A stretch of DNA of 64,000 nt, taken from assembly GCF_018122595.1 (NCBI RefSeq), contig NZ_JAGRQH010000002.1:124001-188000 (forward strand), written 5' to 3'. Below, one piece after another: positions 13,269 to 22,125 of this stretch. Made by a program: the position numbers and the translations under genes. Positions within the stretch are counted from its first letter, which is position 1. Every line of letters starts with the position of its first letter. The notes under the pieces were generated by a model. The model saw only the letters and a list, made by a program, of their open reading frames with translations. It was not told the origin of the DNA and did not search any database. The DNA comes from Neokomagataea anthophila. GTDB lineage: Bacteria > Pseudomonadota > Alphaproteobacteria > Acetobacterales > Acetobacteraceae.

Positions 13269-13275
13269 TCTGGCT
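13258..13275 (+). terminator. Hairpin at the end of the MFS gene
   Basis: AGCCAGA and TCTGGCT form a perfect 7-bp stem around GTAA; the TAA stop is within it. A short T-run (TATTTT) follows about 10 bp later, so termination is possible but not classical. Confidence 0.4.
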
Positions 13276-13304
13276 AAAGACTACTATTTTAAAAGGAAAA
13301 AGGC

Positions 13305-13380
13305 TGGCTCCCGAAGTAGGACTCGAACCTACGACCCAGCGATTAACAGTCGCTTGCTCTACCAACTGAGCTATTCGGGA
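13305..13380 (-). tRNA. tRNA-Asn (anticodon GTT), copy 1
   Basis: Minus-strand 76-nt cloverleaf: acceptor TCCCGAA/TTCGGGA, anticodon stem GCGAC/CGCTG-type with loop TGTTAAT (anticodon GTT), T-arm GTAGG TTCGAGT CCTAC, discriminator G and encoded CCA. The sequence is identical to the copy 225 bp to the right. It has its own promoter. Confidence 0.97.
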
Positions 13381-13392
13381 TCAGCGAGGTGG

Positions 13393-13421
13393 TGTTTACC
13401 CAAACAGCCGAGAGCCGTAAA
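13393..13421 (-). promoter_or_regulatory. Predicted promoter of tRNA-Asn copy 1
   Basis: Minus-strand TTTACG (13421-13416), 17-bp spacer, TAAACA (13398-13393), ending 12 bp before the tRNA. Both hexamers and the spacing are conserved in copy 2 although the spacer sequence has diverged, which supports function. Confidence 0.65.
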
Positions 13422-13470
13422 CCCCCTTTTTGCATTTTTTCTCAAAAAGGTACCTGCGCCTGTTGAAAAC

Positions 13471-13491
13471 AAAAAAAGGCGCCGAAGCACC
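13471..13491 (-). terminator. Intrinsic terminator after tRNA-Asn copy 2
   Basis: On the minus strand, GGTGC-TTCG-GCGCC (a 5-bp stem with a UUCG tetraloop) runs into seven T. It lies 38 bp downstream of the second tRNA-Asn and before the promoter of the first, so the two tRNAs are separate transcription units. Confidence 0.8.
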
Positions 13492-13529
13492 TTAAAACAC
13501 CACAAGTCTATTTTTAAAAGGAAAAAGGC

Positions 13530-13605
13530 TGGCTCCCGAAGTAGGACTCGAACCTACGACCCAGCGATTAACAGTCGCTTGCTCTACCAACTGAGCTATT
13601 CGGGA
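13530..13605 (-). tRNA. tRNA-Asn (anticodon GTT), copy 2
   Basis: Identical in all 76 bases to copy 1, with encoded CCA. It is the upstream member of the pair on the minus strand and has its own promoter and a UUCG terminator. Confidence 0.97.
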
Positions 13606-13617
13606 CCAGCGAGATGG

Positions 13618-13646
13618 TGTTTACCCAAATGACCGGGAGGCGTAAA
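13618..13646 (-). promoter_or_regulatory. Predicted promoter of tRNA-Asn copy 2
   Basis: Minus-strand TTTACG (13646-13641), 17-bp spacer, TAAACA (13623-13618), at the same distance from the tRNA as in copy 1. Confidence 0.65.
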
Positions 13647-13703
13647 CCCCCTTTCCGTCATTTTTTGAATTTTTTAATACGCTCCATATTATAGAGCGAA
13701 AAC

Positions 13704-14150
13704 TCAGAGCTCTTCTCGCCCCTCCGTCGCTAAACGGTCAACACGGTCATTATATTCATCACCCGAGTGCCCCTTAACCCACAGCCACTCAATCTCATGC
13801 GGCTTTGCTGCCGTTAGGATACGCTGCCACAAATCCATATTCGCAACAGGATCACCCGCAGCATTGCGCCACTTCCGACGCACCCACCCTGTATGCCAGC
13901 GCGTAATACCGTTTTTCAGATACTCACTATCCGTATGCAGGCGTACCTTGCAGGGGCGCGTTAACGTCTCCAGCGCTTCTGCTGCAGCGGTCAATTCCAT
14001 CCGATTGTTCGTGGTTTCCGGGTCTCCGCCCTTCATTTCACGCTCTTTACCGCGATAGCTCAACAAAACGCCCCAGCCACCAGGCCCCGGATTAGGCTTG
14101 CAGCCACCATCGGTCCAAATATCGACAATATTATCCTGAACGTCAGACAT
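13704..14150 (-). CDS. rnhA: Ribonuclease HI
   Basis: Degrades the RNA of RNA-DNA hybrids. The catalytic carboxylates are visible: Asp in [14 protein letters not shown], Glu in NNRMELTAA, Asp in HTDSEYL and Asp in NDRVDRLA. With the ATG chosen here it is 148 aa, matching E. coli RNase HI (155 aa). A longer reading to 14219 would add a tail that lies inside thrB. The start overlaps the thrB stop by 8 bp, indicating translational coupling in the ispH-thrB-rnhA operon. A second RNase H type, rnhB, is also in this window. Confidence 0.96.
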   Translation of the reverse strand: MSDVQDNIVDIWTDGGCKPNPGPGGWGVLLSYRGKEREMKGGDPETTNNRMELTAAAEALETLTRPCKVRLHTDSEYLKNGITRWHTGWVRRKWRNAAGDPVANMDLWQRILTAAKPHEIEWLWVKGHSGDEYNDRVDRLATEGREEL

Positions 14151-15102
14151 GACCCGCCTTAAAAAACTGCTGAAAACGCTGCATATAAGGGCGCGGATCT
14201 TTCCGAACGACCAACGCATCTTCTGGCGTATTAATCCAATCGTACAAACGCGTTAACACAAAACGCAACGCGGCACCTTGGCAAAGCACTGGCAAAACAT
14301 CCCGCTCAGCACGTTCCAATGGACGTATCTGCTCATACCCCGCAATAAAGGCTGCCGCACATTCTGGACGATATACTACCTGCCCCTCATGCTCTTCAAA
14401 GCACCAAGCATTCAGCCCAATGGCCAAATCGTAAGCCAAAATATCCGTGCAGGCGAAATAAAAATCGATTAGCCCAGACAAGGTGTCAGCTTGAAAAAAC
14501 ACATTATCTGGGAATAAATCTGCGTGGATTTGCCCCGTCGGCAAAGAGCCCATTTGTGGCCAATGCGGAATCACTTTTTCTAAGGCTGAAGCGACTTCGT
14601 CGCCAAACCCCACACCCAACGAATCACCGAAAGAACCACAACGCGCCAGTAAAGGCCCCCATGCATCTGCCGACAGAGCATTAGACCGCTGCGGTTCATA
14701 GGATTGACCGGCCCGGTGCAAGGTCGCCATTGCACGCCCAACTTGCTGACAGAAATCGGGGGTGAGTTCTTTCACTCCCTTCCCCTGAAGGAACGTTGTG
14801 ATGACAGCAGGCCGCCCTGCCAGCGAACGTAAGGCCTGCCCATCCACACCATCAACCGGCAAAGGACACACTACCCCCGCCCGTGATAAATGCTGCATCA
14901 AGCCTAAGAACCACGGCAGTTCATCGGCCTTCATGCGCTTTTCAAAGAGCGTGAGAATATACGTCCCGCTGCTCACATTCAGCAGAAAGTTACTATTCTC
15001 AACACCTTCCGCAATCCCTTGAAACGAAACCAACGCCCCAAGGTCATACTCCAAGAGGAAGCGCTTTAACGCCTCCTCCGAGAACTCCGTATAAACCGCC
15101 AT
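14143..15102 (-). CDS. thrB: Homoserine kinase (aminoglycoside-phosphotransferase fold)
   Basis: ThrB1-type homoserine kinase that phosphorylates homoserine for threonine synthesis. It is not the GHMP type of enterobacteria. The kinase catalytic loop reads [14 protein letters not shown] near residue 190 and the metal-binding motif LIDFYFA near residue 211. The N-terminal VENSNFLL resembles the nucleotide-binding loop of this family. The length of 319 aa is normal. It follows ispH by 6 bp and overlaps rnhA by 8 bp, a common alphaproteobacterial arrangement. Confidence 0.93.
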   Translation of the reverse strand: MAVYTEFSEEALKRFLLEYDLGALVSFQGIAEGVENSNFLLNVSSGTYILTLFEKRMKADELPWFLGLMQHLSRAGVVCPLPVDGVDGQALRSLAGRPAVITTFLQGKGVKELTPDFCQQVGRAMATLHRAGQSYEPQRSNALSADAWGPLLARCGSFGDSLGVGFGDEVASALEKVIPHWPQMGSLPTGQIHADLFPDNVFFQADTLSGLIDFYFACTDILAYDLAIGLNAWCFEEHEGQVVYRPECAAAFIAGYEQIRPLERAERDVLPVLCQGAALRFVLTRLYDWINTPEDALVVRKDPRPYMQRFQQFFKAGHV

Positions 15103-15108
15103 GGATAA

Positions 15109-16128
15109 TCAATCAGCGCTTGTCGCCAATGGCCCCGGCAAACGGAAGCTCACGTTTTCTTTCTTCACAATGCGCTCTTCAATCTGAAGAACAAAATGCT
15201 CAGACAACGCAACAACCATCTCCTGCACCAGCGTTTCTGGCGCGGATGCCCCGGCACTAATCCCCAGCGTTTCTACGCCTTCCAGAACGGACCAATCGAG
15301 ATCCGCCAATTTCGGCACCAACAGGGCACGGCGCGCACCAGAACGCTCCGCCACTTCCCGCAGACGCTGCGAGTTCGACGAGTTCGGGGAGCCGATTACG
15401 ATGACCAGATCACTTTCCGGCGCAATCGCCTTCACAGCTTCCTGACGATTCGTCGTCGCATAACAAATATCTTCACGGCGCGGCCCTTCAATATCCGGGA
15501 AACGTGTCCGTAAAATATCAACGATTTCTGCCGTATCATCAACGGACAGGGTCGTCTGCGTGATAAAAGCCAAGCGGCCCGGATCTTCCGGCTGCACGCT
15601 GCGCGCTTCATCCGCATCATTGATGAGCGTGACAGCACCCTGAGGCAATTGCCCCATCGTACCCACAACTTCCGGGTGTCCCGCATGGCCGATCATAAGG
15701 ATATGGCGCTGCTCTGGACCACCACCCGCGAAGTGACGCTCCGCCTCACGATGGACTTTAGACACCAGCGGACACGTAGCATCCAAATACAGAAGGTTAC
15801 GGCGCTCAGCCTCAGCCGGGACCGCTTTTGGCACGCCATGCGCCGAGAAAACGACATGCCCATCGGCAGGAACTTCATCCAGTTCCTCAACGAAAATAGC
15901 ACCCTTGGCCTCAAGCCCTTCCACAACCGTGCGGTTATGAACAATTTCATGACGCACATAAACGGGTGCGCCATAGCGGCGCAACGCTTCCTCGACAACG
16001 CGAATAGCGCGGTCAACACCCGCGCAAAAGCCGCGTGGCCCCGCGAGCAAAACCCGCAGCGTCCGCTGTTCGGTGGAGGAGACGTGCTCAGCAGCACGTT
16101 CAGGAGCGAGAAAAGTCTGATCTGACAT
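15109..16128 (-). CDS. ispH: 4-hydroxy-3-methylbut-2-enyl diphosphate reductase IspH
   Basis: Final enzyme of the MEP isoprenoid pathway, with an iron-sulfur cluster. The three conserved cysteines are visible in [24 protein letters not shown] and [10 protein letters not shown]. With the ATG chosen it is 339 aa, slightly longer than E. coli IspH (316 aa). A TTG four codons upstream is less likely because the GGGGAA ribosome-binding site overlaps it. It is first in the ispH-thrB-rnhA operon and divergent from a lipoprotein gene. Confidence 0.97.
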   Translation of the reverse strand: MSDQTFLAPERAAEHVSSTEQRTLRVLLAGPRGFCAGVDRAIRVVEEALRRYGAPVYVRHEIVHNRTVVEGLEAKGAIFVEELDEVPADGHVVFSAHGVPKAVPAEAERRNLLYLDATCPLVSKVHREAERHFAGGGPEQRHILMIGHAGHPEVVGTMGQLPQGAVTLINDADEARSVQPEDPGRLAFITQTTLSVDDTAEIVDILRTRFPDIEGPRREDICYATTNRQEAVKAIAPESDLVIVIGSPNSSNSQRLREVAERSGARRALLVPKLADLDWSVLEGVETLGISAGASAPETLVQEMVVALSEHFVLQIEERIVKKENVSFRLPGPLATSAD

Positions 16129-16252
16129 GGTGTTCCCCAAAAGGGCGTAGTTCGATATGTTAGGATGCAGTATCGTCTGGATTGCGTTCTATCGCAACGC
16201 CTTGCCCACTTGTTATTATCCCTCTTCACGTTTCTGGGAGAATGAACCGAAG

Positions 16253-16858
16253 ATGCCTTTCCTCCGGCGCCCCACACTCTCAGGAACCATTATGGTTGGC
16301 ACCATACTGGCTCTCACCACAGCAATGGTCACTCTGACAGGCTGTGAAGACGAATCCAATCCAAGCCTTTTTGCCCCGGCTTGCCCACGTACTGACATCC
16401 CGACCGGCACAGCAGACCGCTTTGCCTATACCGGGAAAGATCAGGACCTGCGCAATCTCAGCGGCCACGTCCAAATCACCGCCCTTTCTGGTGATTGTAG
16501 CCGCGGCCCCGATGGCCCAGACAAACAAAAAATGGTCCGTACCCGCGTTGGCCTTTCCTTCTTTATTGAACGTGGCCCCGCTGCAACGCAGGACCAAGTC
16601 TCAATACCGTACTTCATTGCTATCATGCAGAACGGCAAGATCGTTGATAAAAAAACCTTCAACGATAGCTTTACCATGGCACCGAACGTCAGCACGCAGA
16701 CTGCCAAAACAGAGCTCCGCCTGATTGATCTGCCAGCGTCAGATAATTTGCAGGAAAATCCTTATACGCTCGAAGTCGGCCTACAACTGACGCATGATGA
16801 GCTGGATTATAATCGTAAACACCCACGCCCTTCTGCCTTCCGCAGCAACAGCCAGTAA
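16253..16858 (+). CDS. Hypothetical lipoprotein
   Basis: 201-aa protein starting with basic residues, a hydrophobic segment and lipobox LTGC near residue 29-32, so probably an outer-membrane or periplasmic lipoprotein. The mature part reads like a compact secreted domain, with the central stretch VQITALSGDCSRG followed by VGLSFFIERGP. Its function is unknown to me. This ATG was chosen over an upstream one at 16157 because the lipoprotein signal begins here. It is divergent from ispH and ends at a strong terminator. Confidence 0.75.
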   Translation: MPFLRRPTLSGTIMVGTILALTTAMVTLTGCEDESNPSLFAPACPRTDIPTGTADRFAYTGKDQDLRNLSGHVQITALSGDCSRGPDGPDKQKMVRTRVGLSFFIERGPAATQDQVSIPYFIAIMQNGKIVDKKTFNDSFTMAPNVSTQTAKTELRLIDLPASDNLQENPYTLEVGLQLTHDELDYNRKHPRPSAFRSNSQ

Positions 16859-16887
16859 CCACTGGCATAAAATTCACTCCACCAGAT

Positions 16888-16911
16888 CGGGCCGCCTTAG
16901 CGGCCCGTTTT
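16888..16911 (+). terminator. Intrinsic terminator after the lipoprotein gene
   Basis: CGGGCCGC and GCGGCCCG form a perfect 8-bp GC stem with loop CTTA, followed by TTTT. Confidence 0.85.
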
Positions 16912-16951
16912 GCCAACACATGCATTATTACGACAACGACAGGACATTGGC

Positions 16952-18859
16952 ATGCTGCCTCCATCAAGCCGCGAACTAACCCTCCGTGGGGTTATTCTTG
17001 GCACCCTCATTACGGTGATTTTCACAGCGGCCAATGTCTATCTCGGCCTTAAAATCGGCCTGACATTTGCATCTTCTATTCCCGCCACCATCATTTCCAT
17101 GGTCGTGCTGCGTATTCTCGGCAATAGCAGCATCTTGGAAAATAACCTGGTCCAAACGCAGGCCTCAGCCGCTGGCACCCTATCCTGCGTCTTTGCGGCC
17201 CTCCCCAGCCTCATTATGGTTGGGTACTGGCACGAATTTCCCTATTTCCAGACATTACTCCTCACACTTGCCGGCGGCATGACCGGCGTTGTCTTTACCA
17301 TTCCGCTGCGCCGTGCGCTCGTTTCCCGCTCCACCCTTCCCTACCCAGAAGGCAAAGCCTGCGCCGAAATTCTCAAAGCCTCATCCCCCGAAGGCGATGC
17401 CCAAAACCTCCGCGCCCTCATCCAAGGCAGCACCGTCTCAGCACTCGTCGCATTTCTCACAGGCGGTTTACGCATTCTATCGGATGGCTTCACTCTTGCT
17501 GGCAGCATCGGTGCATCGGCCTTTCGCCTCAGCGGCAGCTTCTCTCTTGCCCTACTCGGCACCGGCTACCTTGTCGGCCTTGCCGGGGGCATCGCCATGT
17601 TAATTGGCGTCGTCCTCGCATGGGGCGTGCTTGTGCCATATCTCGGCCACCTCTACCCCAACGCCCATCCACTCACCGAAGCAAGCGGCCTATGGCTCCA
17701 TAAAGTACGTTTTATCGGTGCCGGCGTTATTGCTATTGCGGCCTTGTGGACACTGATTTCCTTAGCAAAACCCGTCATGCGGGGTATCCGTGAAGCCCTC
17801 ATCGGCACAGGAAGCTCCACACAAGACCCCACAGATACAGACCTACCACCACGCCTTATCAATGGGCTTGCCATTCTCCTCGCCATTACACTCGCCGGCC
17901 TGTTCACGCACTTTCTTTGGCCGGTCATGGCACATGATACCGCCCTCATCACACTCGTGCTGCTCGGCATTGGCACTTGCTTTATCATCGGCTTTCTCGT
18001 CGCGAGTGCGTGCGGCTATATGGCCGGCATTATTGGCTCGTCCTCATCCCCTATTTCCGGAATTGGCATCATTGCCATTATTCTCATCACATTGATGATG
18101 ACCTTCTTGGAACATACAGGCCTGCTAACGGCAGCCCAACGCCCCATCGCCATTGGGTTCGGCTTGTTTATTCTCTCCGCGATTACAGCATCTGCTGCGA
18201 TTTCAAATGACAACTTACAAGACCTCAAAACCGGCCAATTAGTCGGTGCAACACCATGGCGCCAAGAAGTCGCCCTCTTAATCGGCTGCGTGGCTGGTGC
18301 TTTTATTATCCCATGGGTTTTACAAACCTTGTATCAGGCCTATGGCTTTGCCAACGCCCCCCTGCCACATGCCGGGATGCACCCCGATCAAGTCTTAGCT
18401 GCCCCACAGCCAGCCCTCATGTCCGCCATTGCAACCGGCATCATGAACCATACACTTGATTGGAAAATGCTCGAAATTGGTGCCGGCATTGGCATCGCAC
18501 TCGTCCTCGCAGATCTCGGGCTCCGCAAAAAGAGCCTTGCACTCCCACCCCTCGCCGTTGGTCTCGGACTATACCTTCCGCCAGAAGTCTCCGTCACCAT
18601 TACCGTTGGAGCAATTCTCGGCCACATATTGCGCCATCACGCGCAAGAAAAAGGCACCATGATTGCCTCGGGCTTTATTGTCGGCGAAAGTATTATTGGC
18701 GTTGTGATTGCTGCCATTGCAGGCGGCACAGGCAACCCAGATGCCTTAGCCTTACCAATCCCTACCACCATGCAACCATGGCTGGGCACCATAGCATTCA
18801 CCATAGTCATCCTATGGTTTGTAAAAACACTGCGCCAAAAAGAAACACGCTCTTCCTGA
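16952..18859 (+). CDS. OPT-family oligopeptide transporter
   Basis: Very hydrophobic protein of about 635 aa with roughly 14-16 transmembrane segments, matching the oligopeptide transporter superfamily (LTLRGVILGTLITVIFTAANVYLGLKIG at the N-terminus, shown here only as a landmark: LGLKIGLTFASSIPA follows). The prokaryotic branch is thought to take up peptides or metal chelates; the substrate is unknown. The start at 16952 was chosen because the family N-terminus begins a few residues later; an in-frame ATG at 16910 overlaps the preceding terminator. The stop codon lies inside a 12-bp hairpin. Confidence 0.88.
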   Translation: MLPPSSRELTLRGVILGTLITVIFTAANVYLGLKIGLTFASSIPATIISMVVLRILGNSSILENNLVQTQASAAGTLSCVFAALPSLIMVGYWHEFPYFQTLLLTLAGGMTGVVFTIPLRRALVSRSTLPYPEGKACAEILKASSPEGDAQNLRALIQGSTVSALVAFLTGGLRILSDGFTLAGSIGASAFRLSGSFSLALLGTGYLVGLAGGIAMLIGVVLAWGVLVPYLGHLYPNAHPLTEASGLWLHKVRFIGAGVIAIAALWTLISLAKPVMRGIREALIGTGSSTQDPTDTDLPPRLINGLAILLAITLAGLFTHFLWPVMAHDTALITLVLLGIGTCFIIGFLVASACGYMAGIIGSSSSPISGIGIIAIILITLMMTFLEHTGLLTAAQRPIAIGFGLFILSAITASAAISNDNLQDLKTGQLVGATPWRQEVALLIGCVAGAFIIPWVLQTLYQAYGFANAPLPHAGMHPDQVLAAPQPALMSAIATGIMNHTLDWKMLEIGAGIGIALVLADLGLRKKSLALPPLAVGLGLYLPPEVSVTITVGAILGHILRHHAQEKGTMIASGFIVGESIIGVVIAAIAGGTGNPDALALPIPTTMQPWLGTIAFTIVILWFVKTLRQKETRSS

Positions 18860-18874
18860 TACCAGGAAGAGCGT
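18847..18874. terminator. 12-bp hairpin at the end of the OPT gene
   Basis: ACGCTCTTCCTG and CAGGAAGAGCGT form a perfect 12-bp stem with loop ATAC. The OPT stop codon spans the stem-loop junction. It lacks a T-tract in either direction, so it may act as a transcript-end stabiliser between the convergent genes. Confidence 0.55.
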
Positions 18875-18911
18875 GCACAAAACTAAACTCTACGACAGTG
18901 GTGCGAAGACT

Positions 18912-19538
18912 TCAGTCTTTCCACCACTGCACAGGTTCCGCAGTATCCGTATCATAGGCCGTCACTGACGCCCCCATATCCACAGCGGCTTCTACCACAC
19001 GGCCAGTCGAACGCGGCACTGCATTCTCAGGCAATGGATGCTTACGTGGCCGCCCAACAGGACGCGGCGAACGACGTGACGCTTCAGCGGCTTCTTCACG
19101 CGCACGATGTAAATCAGACTTCAAAGCCTGAATATGATCCTGCGCATCACGCAGCGCCTTCGTTAAATCAGCGATTTGCAGCTTTGTATGCGCTTCACGT
19201 GTTTCAAACGTCCGTAACTGCCCTTTAAGGTCACCTACATGGCGCTCAACTTCTTCACAACGGCGCTGCTCACGCTTTACAGATTGGCGTAAACGCTCAA
19301 TCTCTTCGTGCTCTTCCGGACCACCTGCCGCACGTACAGCCTGCATCCGGCCACTCATTGGGCGGCCAGTTGATTGATGCTCTACAACAACCTGTCCGTC
19401 CCGCACAAAACGACGACGGCGTTCAGGTGTTTGCTGAACAGGTCTAGATGGTTTATTTGAACTTTTACCAGAACCAGCCCCTAAACGGGCCAAGGCTTCT
19501 CGCAGTTTATCTTCGCTTACCTGCTGATCGTCCTGCAT
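18912..19538 (-). CDS. Uncharacterised coiled-coil protein with AT-hook-like motif
   Basis: 208-aa soluble, highly charged protein with no family I recognise. Residues about 75-145 are a heptad-rich coiled coil (HEEIERLRQSVKREQRR onward). A basic segment around residues 155-168 contains RPVGRPRKH, resembling an AT-hook (core GRP flanked by basic residues), which suggests minor-groove DNA binding. The protein ends in PVQWWKD. The N-terminal 60 residues are low-complexity and basic. It is a single gene transcribed towards the OPT gene. A role in chromosome organisation or regulation is only inference. Confidence 0.65.
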   Translation of the reverse strand: MQDDQQVSEDKLREALARLGAGSGKSSNKPSRPVQQTPERRRRFVRDGQVVVEHQSTGRPMSGRMQAVRAAGGPEEHEEIERLRQSVKREQRRCEEVERHVGDLKGQLRTFETREAHTKLQIADLTKALRDAQDHIQALKSDLHRAREEAAEASRRSPRPVGRPRKHPLPENAVPRSTGRVVEAAVDMGASVTAYDTDTAEPVQWWKD

Positions 19539-19819
19539 TATACACTTTTTTCTATCAAAATAAGGTGTCTAATCATGACTTCATCAATACTATAGCCGAA
19601 TAAATTCGGCTCCTCGAAATACACTTCCCTGCAAAAGCTTCGCTTTGCTTCAGAGAACGTTCCGGCGGAATTTTCAGAAGTCACGGCGCTGGCCACCTGA
19701 TCAAACCAGCACTCTTGCAAAACGTCATTTAGCAAAAAAAAATATGAATGTCACCACTAGAGTCTACAACTCAATCATAAACTTTCCGCTATCAAACTAA
19801 AACAAGAACAGACAAAAAG
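19539..19819. other. Intergenic region without supported gene
   Basis: AT-rich 281 bp that must contain the promoter of the coiled-coil gene on the minus strand and the 3' end of the cobalamin adenosyltransferase transcript. A 65-codon minus-strand frame ends here with a TAATG overlap onto the coiled-coil gene, but its composition and lack of a ribosome-binding site do not support it. Confidence 0.5.
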
Positions 19820-20389
19820 TCATGACCATTGCCGTGGCTGCCATAAAATATCGCACGCCCCATTATCATTCGCTTTACGGGCATACTGGAAAAAGTAATC
19901 AGACAAGCGGTTCAAAAAACGCACCCCAACATCCAGGTTCCCTTCCAAGGCCACAACCCGTCTTTCCGCACGCCGCGCAACGGTTCGAACAATATGTGCC
20001 TGAGCCGCCACTCGCCCGCCACCTGGCAAAATAAAGCTCGTTAAAGCCGGCAAATCTTTGCCTAGTTCTGCAATTTCTTTCTCTAACCACAACACAGATT
20101 CTGCCGACAATACGGGATCACGCTGCTTGTCACTATTAGGCGGCATACAAATATCAGCCCCTAAATCAAAAAGCCCACCCTGAATACTACGCAGCGTACC
20201 CGCCCCCGCCGTATCGCCACACTCAACACGACATAAATACTCCAGCATACCAATCTGAGCATTCAATTCATCAACGGCACCCATCGCTTCAACGCGAGCA
20301 TCAGCCTTCGAAACCCGCTGACCATCACCCAAAGAAGTCTGCCCACGATCACCACCACGCGTTACAACCCGATCAATCCGAATGACCAT
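19820..20389 (-). CDS. Cob(I)alamin adenosyltransferase, PduO type
   Basis: Transfers the adenosyl group of ATP to cob(I)alamin to make coenzyme B12. The N-terminal ATP-binding motif TRGGDRGQTSLGDG (residues 9-22), DARVEAMGAVDELNA, and the C-terminal RFLNRLSDYFFQYAR are hallmarks of the PduO/MMAB family, which is not homologous to CobA/BtuR. The length of 189 aa is normal. No cobalamin riboswitch could be recognised upstream. A strong hairpin separates it from the DUF4142 gene. Confidence 0.93.
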   Translation of the reverse strand: MVIRIDRVVTRGGDRGQTSLGDGQRVSKADARVEAMGAVDELNAQIGMLEYLCRVECGDTAGAGTLRSIQGGLFDLGADICMPPNSDKQRDPVLSAESVLWLEKEIAELGKDLPALTSFILPGGGRVAAQAHIVRTVARRAERRVVALEGNLDVGVRFLNRLSDYFFQYARKANDNGACDILWQPRQWS

Positions 20390-20423
20390 GCTACACCTCG
20401 CATATACGTCTCTATAGATACCA

Positions 20424-20463
20424 CAAAACAGAAGCGGGCCTGACGGGTAACCCGGCCAAGCCC
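20424..20463 (-). terminator. Strong hairpin, probable terminator of the DUF4142 gene
   Basis: On the minus strand, GGGCTTGGC pairs with GTCAGGCCC (9 bp with G-U pairs), extended by GGG/CCC around a TTA loop. It is followed by a T-rich stretch TTCTGTTTT. It lies between the DUF4142 stop and the adenosyltransferase start. Confidence 0.55.
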
Positions 20464-20510
20464 ACCACTACCACTCTGCTAAGTGCCCGGGAGAACCCTG
20501 ACGCTACGCT

Positions 20511-21107
20511 TTATTGATGGCTACCAACATGCAAACGGTGATGACGAATCGTACGCTCACCCATCAAATCGCGCGCTTGGTTCGTATGGTTTTGAAGTAA
20601 CGCCGTGCTATCGGAAGCCAACGTCTTCACATTCCCATTACCCGATCCCGCAGCGACCGTTTTCAACGCAGATGCCAGCGTTGGCGTCGTTGCACTCACA
20701 ACTTCTCGCAAGAATACACGATCATACGCCGTGCCATATAAACGCCCAACAGCCGCAATATGCGCCTGATCCGCCGCACTTAACCCCGCGCTCGTCTTCA
20801 AATTGGCGCTCGTCGCAATCTGCGCAATCGCCTTACGGTTCGTCGCATGATCCGATGCAACTGTGGCAGCAAAAGCTTTCACAACATCACTATTACTATG
20901 TGTTACCGCAAGAGCGGCAAGCGCACCCTGCTGCTGGTCCAACGTGTCCAATTGCTGAAGCAGAGCCACATCCTGCGTGCTCAAAGGGCTGACAGCAGGA
21001 CTAGAAGACGGCAGCGGAGGTGGCGGCGGCGCATCCACCCCACAAGCTGACAAACCCATCATCAGTGCCACTGATGCCAATGCGGTCAAACCTGTTACAG
21101 CCTTCAT
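20511..21107 (-). CDS. DUF4142-domain lipoprotein
   Basis: 198-aa exported lipoprotein: signal segment, lipobox LSAC near residue 18-21, then a short Pro/Ser spacer (PPPPPLPSSSP). A mostly helical domain follows with SDVVKAFAATVASDHATNRKAI, in the manner of the DUF4142 ferritin-like helical family. The function of that family is unknown, though related proteins are periplasmic and stress associated. The start was chosen at the ATG preceded by AGGGAG, 18 bp inside the longest frame. The C-terminus is rich in His and Arg. Confidence 0.8.
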   Translation of the reverse strand: MKAVTGLTALASVALMMGLSACGVDAPPPPPLPSSSPAVSPLSTQDVALLQQLDTLDQQQGALAALAVTHSNSDVVKAFAATVASDHATNRKAIAQIATSANLKTSAGLSAADQAHIAAVGRLYGTAYDRVFLREVVSATTPTLASALKTVAAGSGNGNVKTLASDSTALLQNHTNQARDLMGERTIRHHRLHVGSHQ

Positions 21108-21216
21108 GAAATCACTCCCTAACACTCTATAAAGACGTCATCATATAACACGCCCTGACCGCAGCTCACGCACGTGATTATTCTCAGAACAGCCAGAAGC
21201 ATGCTAAGCAAAACGT

Positions 21217-21648
21217 ATGAAGAGATACCCTGTTCCCCCGCATGCAGGATTTAACCCGCGTCCGTTCCTCATCATAGGAAGCCTGTTTGGGGCATGCGGC
21301 GTCATTCTTGGGGCAATCTCCGCACACCTACCCCTTAAAGATTATGCCGTACCAACCGGCCCAACAGCCCTGCATAATGCCGCTGATATGCTGATGTGGC
21401 ACGCCCTAGCCCTTTGCGGCTTGGCCATAGGGCACCACCTGCTCACCCCCAGATTTGGCCGTTTAGCAGGCTATTCTTTCACCGGAGGGACGCTGCTCTT
21501 TGTCGTACCCGTCATACTGTTTGCGCTGAAAGATCTGCATGTCGGCTCACTCTCAATCGCGCGTATTGCGCCCTATGGTGGCACACTCCTGATCCTCGGA
21601 TGGCTGATAACAGCCCTCGCCGCCGCCACACACAAACGGCGCATCTAA
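21217..21648 (+). CDS. DUF423 small membrane protein
   Basis: 143-aa protein with four predicted transmembrane segments. The sequence FGACGVILGAISAHLP near residue 25 and the early conserved HALALCGLAIG are typical of DUF423 (YgdD-like) inner-membrane proteins of unknown function. It is divergent from the DUF4142 gene and its stop abuts the stop of the next gene on the other strand. Confidence 0.85.
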   Translation: MKRYPVPPHAGFNPRPFLIIGSLFGACGVILGAISAHLPLKDYAVPTGPTALHNAADMLMWHALALCGLAIGHHLLTPRFGRLAGYSFTGGTLLFVVPVILFALKDLHVGSLSIARIAPYGGTLLILGWLITALAAATHKRRI

Positions 21649-22005
21649 TCACCCGCGCTTTTTGCGGAAGTGTAATCCCCATAAAACCAACGTTTGAATG
21701 ACCAACGCCAACACGAAGCAAAAGACGACTATCCCAACAAAAATAAACTGCTCACGCCCCAATCCGGTCTCAATATGGAACAAAGCCGTCAAACGCTGCC
21801 ACGCCATGCTTCCCGCCACATGTTGCATAACCTGCGTTGCTGGCCCCCAAAAGCGAATCACCAGAATAAAAGCAAACGTCATCCCCGTTAGGCTTAACGT
21901 CCTCAAAAGTGTTGTCGCCATACTCACTTCTGGCGCCGCCCCCTGCCCATGCGTCGGATCCACCGAAGAGCGACCTTTTTTTTGTTTCGCAAGTGATTGC
22001 TTCAC
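21649..22005 (-). CDS. Hypothetical small inner-membrane protein
   Basis: 118-aa protein with a basic, polar N-terminus of about 35 residues and two hydrophobic helices (TFAFILVIRFWG near 50 and FIFVGIVVFCFVLALVIQTLVL near 95, each a likely membrane span). No family recognised. A GTG start is preferred over a TTG one codon earlier because AAGG lies 7 bp before it. It ends back-to-back with DUF423 without spacing. Confidence 0.6.
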   Translation of the reverse strand: MKQSLAKQKKGRSSVDPTHGQGAAPEVSMATTLLRTLSLTGMTFAFILVIRFWGPATQVMQHVAGSMAWQRLTALFHIETGLGREQFIFVGIVVFCFVLALVIQTLVLWGLHFRKKRG

Positions 22006-22125
22006 CAAGATACCTTTTCATTCAAAACAGATTTGCGCTTTCCTCTAGCGTTCTGCCATGATCATCCCCATCATCAAAGAAAACTCCTTTTCAATAAGGC
22101 GTTCTCTTTCATCGAAGGTCATGCA

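Larger units (their letters stand above)
13287..13660. repeat. Tandem direct repeat of the tRNA-Asn locus
   Basis: About 145 bp at 13287-13432 recurs at 13512-13658 with a 225-bp offset. The tRNA and about 18 bp 3' of it are identical. The promoter region is partly diverged, but its two hexamers are kept. The DNA between the units is unrelated. Confidence 0.85.

Noticed and set aside
19538-19735. 65-codon minus-strand frame ending with TAATG onto the coiled-coil gene
   Set aside because: No ribosome-binding site, no recognisable sequence, AT-rich composition; the overlap alone is not enough.
20390-20510. Possible cobalamin riboswitch before the cobalamin adenosyltransferase
   Set aside because: The B12-box and conserved core were not found; the hairpin is better explained as the DUF4142 terminator.
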